Assembly (NCBI GenBank): GCA_949987565.1
Contig: OX465111.1
Location: forward strand, 1,177,994-1,241,993
Source: Luidia sarsii
Taxonomy: Eukaryota; Echinodermata; Asteroidea; Paxillosida; Luidiidae
Reading direction: 5' to 3'
DNA: 64,000 nucleotides
Shown piece by piece: positions 49,101-56,443 of this stretch. Every line of letters begins with the position of its first letter. Within the stretch, counting starts at the first letter, position 1. The notes under the pieces are model-generated. The model made no database searches. It had not been told where the DNA came from and saw only the letters and a program-made list of their open reading frames with translations. Both the position numbers and the translations under genes were made by a program.

Positions 49101-52100
49101 TAAATCTCTCGGTCGCATAAGTGCTCACTCGCAGTCGCATCTCTTGGTCGCAGCCGCACAATTGATTGGCTTTCAGTGGTTTTCAGGAAATGACTTTTCA
49201 CTTACATCCCTGACTCTCGACTCGGAACATAATGAAAGTAGTTGATTTATCTGAATGTATTCCTTCTCTGATCATACCTGTGTGTGCCAATGCAGTTCCA
49301 CACATTTGAACATGTATTGGGTGATCTTAAATTTTAGTGGGCCTGACGTTTCTATCCTAGCAGGACCTTTCTCAAAGGCAGAGTGACAAGGACAAAACAG
49401 ATACATGTACATGAAGGAAGGGGGAAGAGAGTGAATAGGACACGGATGAGAAACAAAGGACAAAGAGTAAAGCTGGTAGGGAGAGATCATAGGGAAGGGC
49501 AAGGAGTAGGGTAGGGATTAGTGAGAAGAGGGGGAAAGATCAAAGAGAGAAGTGTGGAGGAGTGAACACAAAAGAAGGATTATCAGAAAGCTGATGCTTT
49601 AAACACTGGACAAGATACTGAGTGCATGCGGCTCTTCCTGTTTGTTCTCTGCTAACAAGCCTGTTGGGTTCCTTCATTTTTTTTCCAAGGGAGGAACTTT
49701 GGTTTGAACGCCTACAAGACACTCCACTGAGTATTGTCCACGATCGACAGACCAAGAATGTGTACATTGGATTAGCTGACGGCAGACTAGCCGTCATTGA
49801 GGTAAGCACTATCCTCAAAGACCATGGCACTGGCTATATTATCATTTCTGTGCCGGAAGTCTTAACCACTTTGTGCCGGGACCTCCAAATTCAGAGCACC
49901 GATGGTGTACCTATTCGCAGGGCTCTCCGAATCCGGGCATCACTTTTGTGCAAGTTTTAAAACAAGGACTCTTCTCAGCCCACCACATAACAATATGTAG
50001 CATGACAAAAGCCACACAGACGTCCAATTGTGCCAGGTTTGACTCCCTTGTATGCATAGCGCACTCTTATTGGTTTATTTCACAGGTAATTATTGTACCT
50101 GATTGTCTAGCAAGATTTGAAAGAGGCACATCGATATAGTACCATTCACACTGACATGGATATCATACCGTTCACATTGACATGGATATCGTACCTTTCA
50201 TATTAACATGGATATAGTACCGTTCACACTGACATTGATATCGTACCTTTCATATTGACATGGATATAGTACCGTTCACACTGAAATTGATATCGTACCT
50301 TTCATATTGACATGGATATAGTACCGTTCACACTGACATTGATATCATACCTTTCATATTGACATGGATATAGTACCGTTCACACTGACATTGATATCAT
50401 ACCGTTCCCATTGACATGTCTTTCACATTGTTTGCAGGATGTGTGCCATGCCAGGCCGCGGGACTTGTTCTATCACGGCATCGGGGCCAGCTATGTCCGC
50501 AGTGTCCTGTACGTTCCTAGCCTGGACCAAATCTGGTGTGCCTGTGGAAACGCCATCAACATCCTCAACAAGTCAGTACCATCTGCCCTTTTCATTTCCA
50601 AGTTGACTCTATGTAGGCTTTTGTAGGTTCAAGTCTAGGATGAATCAAAGTTTCTCTGCCATTGTTCAAAAAGTTCCCAGTCAAAGTTTTCTCTGCCATT
50701 TTTTCCTTGATTTGTTTGACATATCCAATAGAAGAACCCTTAAATTAAGGGACTAGTCTTCTCTCAAAACTGCTTTAAGAAGTTAATACAAAAACTCTTG
50801 CAAACTGCTCACTGACTAAAATGACCTCCAATACATAAATCTCAAAAGTTAGAGGGCCTGACGTTTCGATCCTAGCAGGACCTTTGCCTTTGAGAAAGGT
50901 CCTGCTAGGATTGAAACAGCAGATTATTTCATTGCACATGTGTATCATCAGGTCTCTAAAAAAAGACACCCTATACTCTATATAGGTCTGTATACATGTA
51001 TTCTATAGACTTGTGGGAAATGGTGATCCCTGGAGATATACAGCAGTTAATGGTCGAATTGCTTCTGACTGGTGCCCCCACCCTGGCAAAGACTAGTTGA
51101 CTATTTGGGAATGCCACCATCTAAGGGCTGGATAGCTCAGATGGTAAGAGCACTGGTGTGCCAAAGACTAGTTGACTATTAGGGAAGGCCACCATCTAAG
51201 GGCTGGATAGCTCAGATGGTAAGAGCGCTGGTCCTGCTAGGTCCTGCTTTGGTCCTGCTAGGATCGAAACATCAGGTCCTCTAACTTTTGAGATTGAAGA
51301 CTGTTTTTTTCTGTATACTACATTCATTGTACTTTAATTTTTGTACTTTAAAGTTTAAAAATTGGCAAAGAAAACTTTGACCGGACCGGGACTTGAACCC
51401 GAGACCTCTGGTTTTGCGTGACTGCGCTCTTCCCATCTAAGCTATCCAGCCCTTAGATGGTGGCCTTCCCAAATAGTCAACTAGTCTTTGCCAGGGTTGG
51501 GGGCACCAGTCAGAAGCATTCAACCATTAACTGCCGTAATCTCCATGGATCATATCCTGCCTGTATATTCCATTCTAACAAGTCTGATTCTTATCTTTGA
51601 CCCAGCAGTACTAAGCCGCATTTTTTGTTTACCGTTCATTTCAGTTCCTTGAACATCATTGATGGCTTTGAGATCTCCAGCTCTCCAGACATCCACATAT
51701 CCGGCTTGTACCTGGGCGACCACGGTGTGTGGCTGACTGTGCGTGGCTCTGCCATCGTCATGCTGTGGGACGTAAGACAACTGCAATGCATCTTGCTACA
51801 CGACACCTCCACTGACCAAACGCCCATCCTGAAAAACGTAAGTATCCATATGCACTGCCAGCGATTATCAACACGCTTTGAAGATTTTTGAAAAAATGGC
51901 CAAGCAAACTTTGACCTTAAAGCCCCTATACAACATTGGTTGGATCGAAAAACAGAAAGGTTCACAGATTTACATGAAACTTATACAGTTTAAAGATGGT
52001 TATAGTTGAAACCTCGCACTGAATATTTCTGTCTAAAATGCTGTATTTTTTAAGAAAAGAAAGATACAGTTTACATCTTTCCTCCTAGATCTATTTTTTT

Positions 52101-55100
52101 TTTAATAACAGTCAGCCAATTTTTCAATTGGTAAAAAAAAAAGACCCACACTCTTTGAAAGAGAAGTGTTACATGGTGTCACCGCAAACTTTCTACTTAG
52201 TACTTCCACCATGCAAACCTTCAAGTCTTATCCAATGTTACTCTATTTGAAATTCGATACTGTTTTGAGGACCAATTCGTCTGCCCGTTTGTCCTGTGCA
52301 GCCTAATTTGAGCATCGCTCGCTCTAAGATCACCTCCCTGCTGCCCTACGAGAACTCGCTGTGGGTGGGCACGGCGGACGGCCACCTGACCATCTACACC
52401 ATCAGCAGGCTGGCCGGCAACAGCAGCGGTAACAGCGGAGGCCAGGAGAACGGGGAGCGGCCCCACAGCCCGGGGGACTCAACGGAGTCGGAGACGGAGC
52501 CCCGCAAGTCGGAAGGCCGGCAGGGGGGAGAGATCAACGGGGCGTTGGTTGAAGAGGACGAGGTTGAAGGGGATGAGGTGGATGGGGATGAGGTTGAAGG
52601 GGATGAGGTTGAAGGGGATGAGGTGGATGGGGATGAGGTGGATGGGAATGATGCAGAGAGCGGGGAGGAGGAGGAGGAGCAGGAGGTCCTGGACAGGTCC
52701 TCCCAGACGCTGAAGGAGTTTGTAGTGGTAGAGAGCTCGGAGGGCCTGCCGTCGTCGCAGCCGGGCAGCGACACGGACACGACCCCGCGCAAGAGCCGCA
52801 GCCAGCTGCACCTGCCCAGCCGGGCCAAGGTCCAGGACCACCTGCAGCTGCTGCACCTGAGCCCCGCCGCCACAGCGGCGGGGGGAGGAACGGCGGCCGC
52901 CGGCGTGGCCACCAGCAGCGACGACGAGCACCGCGGCCGGCAGGTGCGCAAGGTGCGCAAGCACCGCAAGGGCAGCCGCAAGGGGCCCGGCAGCCCGCGG
53001 TCCCTGCGCAAGCTCTGGCAGGCCCGCCAGCGCTCGGCTGAGCGGACGGAGGAGGAGCTGCCCTCGCCCCGCAGCTCCAAGACCCTGGAGAAGGTGCAGT
53101 CCATGTTCGGCAAGCTGGCCCTGGGCCACGGCCTGCGCGCCAACAACAAGCAGTACCGCTACAGCCGGGAACTGCGGGAGGAGACGCGGCGCGGCTCCCG
53201 CATCTACGCCGGCGAGGCGAGGGAGCCCTCCACCTCCGCCATGTCGCTCATGTCGCTGGTGGACGCCGAGACCACCGCATCTACCGGCGCCGTCAGGCCG
53301 CCCTCACTCCTGGCCGGGGAGGGCGTGCCCGACGTCTACGCCCAGAACGCGGCCCGGCCCCGGCCCCCGCTCTTTGACGCGGCCGGCATCCACGTCTGCC
53401 CCGAGTACGAGCTGGACACGGAGGCCAAGCGGAAGATATCGGACCACCAGGTCCGCTGTCTGGTGCAGACCAGGTAAGGATCCTATCACTCCTCTCAGAC
53501 CCACAGAAATCCCTTTAACCGCTTGTCAACGGGCCGCTTCTCAGCACCCGTGACCCCCCACACAGGTTTTCCGTTCATAATGTGCCATTTTTCAAAGCAG
53601 TACAGAACGGTGCATAAACCGTAACATATTTGTTTTTTGCATTTTTTTTACTTTGTCTGATTACCAATTGAGCTAAAACCTTCGCAGTATTATTTTTGGG
53701 GAATATCTTTATGGTTTAACTCGGAAAACTGTGGCAATCTTTTAACCGCCTCCCCCTTGCTCCTCCCCTCCCCTCCCTCCCCACTCCTCCACTCCTCCTA
53801 ATTAGTTGACGAGTTGCCCAAACTGATCAATTTCACACACCCCTCCCCCCACAAGAGCCTTTAAGATCCATCGTAACTCAACTTACATGCTGTACGGTGT
53901 CTGTGCATCACCCTAGGTGTTGTACTTGGTCATAATAAAGTTCGGACGTCTTTGTTGAAATCAACCACCTTAGCTAACCAGCCCTTTAGCTGAGGCAATT
54001 GTCTAAGTTACTAGATATTCAATGAAGAAAACGTCTTACGATGGATGCCAAAATAAAAAGGAAAATAAAGTGGTAATAAATAAAAAATGTTGCAAAACTG
54101 CTGACTGACTAAAATAACCGAAATGCAACTGTCCAAAATTAGGAGGGCATGATGTTTTGATCCTAGCAGGACCTCTCTCAAAGGCACAGAATCAGGCAAG
54201 AGAGTCTGCCTTTGAGAAAGGTCCTGCTAGGATCCAAACATCAGGCCCTCCTAATTTTGGATAGAATCAGATAAACACTGCCACCAAAGGCTTCAGTTTA
54301 GATGCTGTACAACGAACTCCCTTGTCCCCTTTCAGTCAGGAAAATTTCAGCGAGCAACCAGGCTGTTTGCTTCCTCTCACTCACACACTCTATCTATCCC
54401 AAGGTGTAGAACAAAGAGGTATCAGAACAGCTTCTTCCCTCGTTCAGCCTCTCTCTGGAATTCCCTTCCTGGTTCATGTTTTCCCCCAGCCTGTGATCTT
54501 GCCCCTTTTTAAGAGCAATGTTCATTGCTATCTCCAGCCTTCCTGAGTCCCTCTCTATCTCCTTCTTTCCTTAGCCCTTAACCTTGAGTGGCTTTATAGC
54601 CTTGTTTTGGGCGAATTTGTATTTTAAAAAAATCAGTCAAATAAAAGAAAATGGTGGAAAACCAACCATCACAGCATTGTTGCGAAGAGCAGACCACCGT
54701 CGTGAGATTAAACAGGCCCCTGTTGTCATAGAAACTATAAAGAATCTTTCAGCCCAGGGATTGTATCCATGCAGTGGAGTGTGACCTCATCTCCATGGAG
54801 CAGATTACCTGTTACCATGGACGCATGAGGAGGGGGGGGGACATTGCCATGGCAACTGATGACATTCAGCTTTAGCGTCCATTTTTGTCAAGCGATGGAA
54901 TTACAATTGGCATTGTACTGCATCATGTCTTTTTTTATCAGTCAGTAAACAGATAGAAAATCAATATGTAGTAATATGCGAAAATATTGCAAACTGTTTA
55001 CTAAATAACCAAAATTACCATAATGAATGAAAAAAATCAGCAATTAGGAAGGTCTCATAATCGATAATCCTAGCAGGATTTTTGTCAAAGGCTGAAAAAA

Positions 55101-56409
55101 AAAAAAAAAAAAAAAAAAAATCCATGCACTAATTTACACACAAGAAATGTTGGATTTGATGTAAGTATGGTTTCCTGTACAAGATCTCGGGTGCCATTTT
55201 TATAGAGCTAAGACGCTTAAGAATGAGAAACCTGGCTGAATAAGATCAGGTTTCCAACCAAAGTTCCTCATATCTTATGCTAGTCACCCAGTGTTGGAAT
55301 ACAAATTGAGTGCAGCAAAACATCAAGTGAAAGATGGCTGGCAATTTTGTATCGAACAAGTATGAATGTTGACGCTAAGCAGGTTTTCCTGCTTAAGCGG
55401 CTCTCTTGGGAGTTGGGACCGTGTTCCAATTTCATGGAATCCATCACCGATAGCCAAAAATCTTTGCTTGCTGTATCAGATATTCCTTGCATATTTCAAG
55501 CACTGAAAGTCTTGCTAACAGATTCCATGAAGTAGATATACGCTAAACGCTGCCCGTAAGCACAGAACTATGCCATAACAGATTTCATGAAATGAGACCC
55601 AGAGGTCAGGGTTCACAGACTGTTCGTGCATTCTGTATTTTTGTTTTTTGTTGTTGCCCTACTGGCATATGTATTTATTCCTTGGAGGCCCCCAAATGCT
55701 TGTCCTGACCAACCAGTGGTGAATGAAGAGATATCATTGAAGGCCAGCTAGTCCTAGGTTCAAATCTCACTCCCGTCATGTTCAGATATTTCCCTGGCCG
55801 TCTGAATAATTGCTGTAACGCCGATTCCTTGCAAGCTGCTGGCTGAGTTAAGCGACAAAAATAAAATCAAAACACCGTTTCCCTCAGAATGTCCAACTTT
55901 GTCTGAATGGTGTGTTTTGGGGTTTTTTTGGTGGAGAGATCTTTTTACATGAAAAAAAAATCAATTTCTGTTTCCCTTATTTTGACAATTTTCTTCTGAC
56001 TGGCTAAGTCATTGATGTTTGATCGATTCATTCTCGATGAAGCGTACAAACTACAGTGCACAGGGCAATTAAACTGCCAACCTTCGTGCTCATGTTCCTG
56101 AAGTGAATTTGTTGTTTCTCCTCCTCTCCCTTCCCAATTCGCCTCGGTCTCTCCGTTTGTCTTCTCCCCCCCCCCCCCCCCCCTCTGCGTCTCTCAGCTT
56201 GGAAGACGGCGAGCCTGCCATCATCAGCTGCGCTGGTTACTATGGCGATGACGAATCAATACTGAGATGGACCTGTCACACGCGTGAGGTAAGTCGCCTC
56301 CCCCTTGCTCCTCCCCTCCCCTCCCTCCCTTCCCTCCCCACTCCTCCACCCCTCCTAATTAGTTGACGAGTTGCCCAAACTGATCAATTTCACACCCCCC
56401 CCCCCCCCC

Positions 56410-56443
<34 letters not shown>

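Noticed and set aside
52394..53149. Long antisense frames (251 and 216 codons) opposite exon 25
   Set aside because: They arise from GC-rich codon use on the + strand; the + frame continues a propeller and joins its neighbours in phase.
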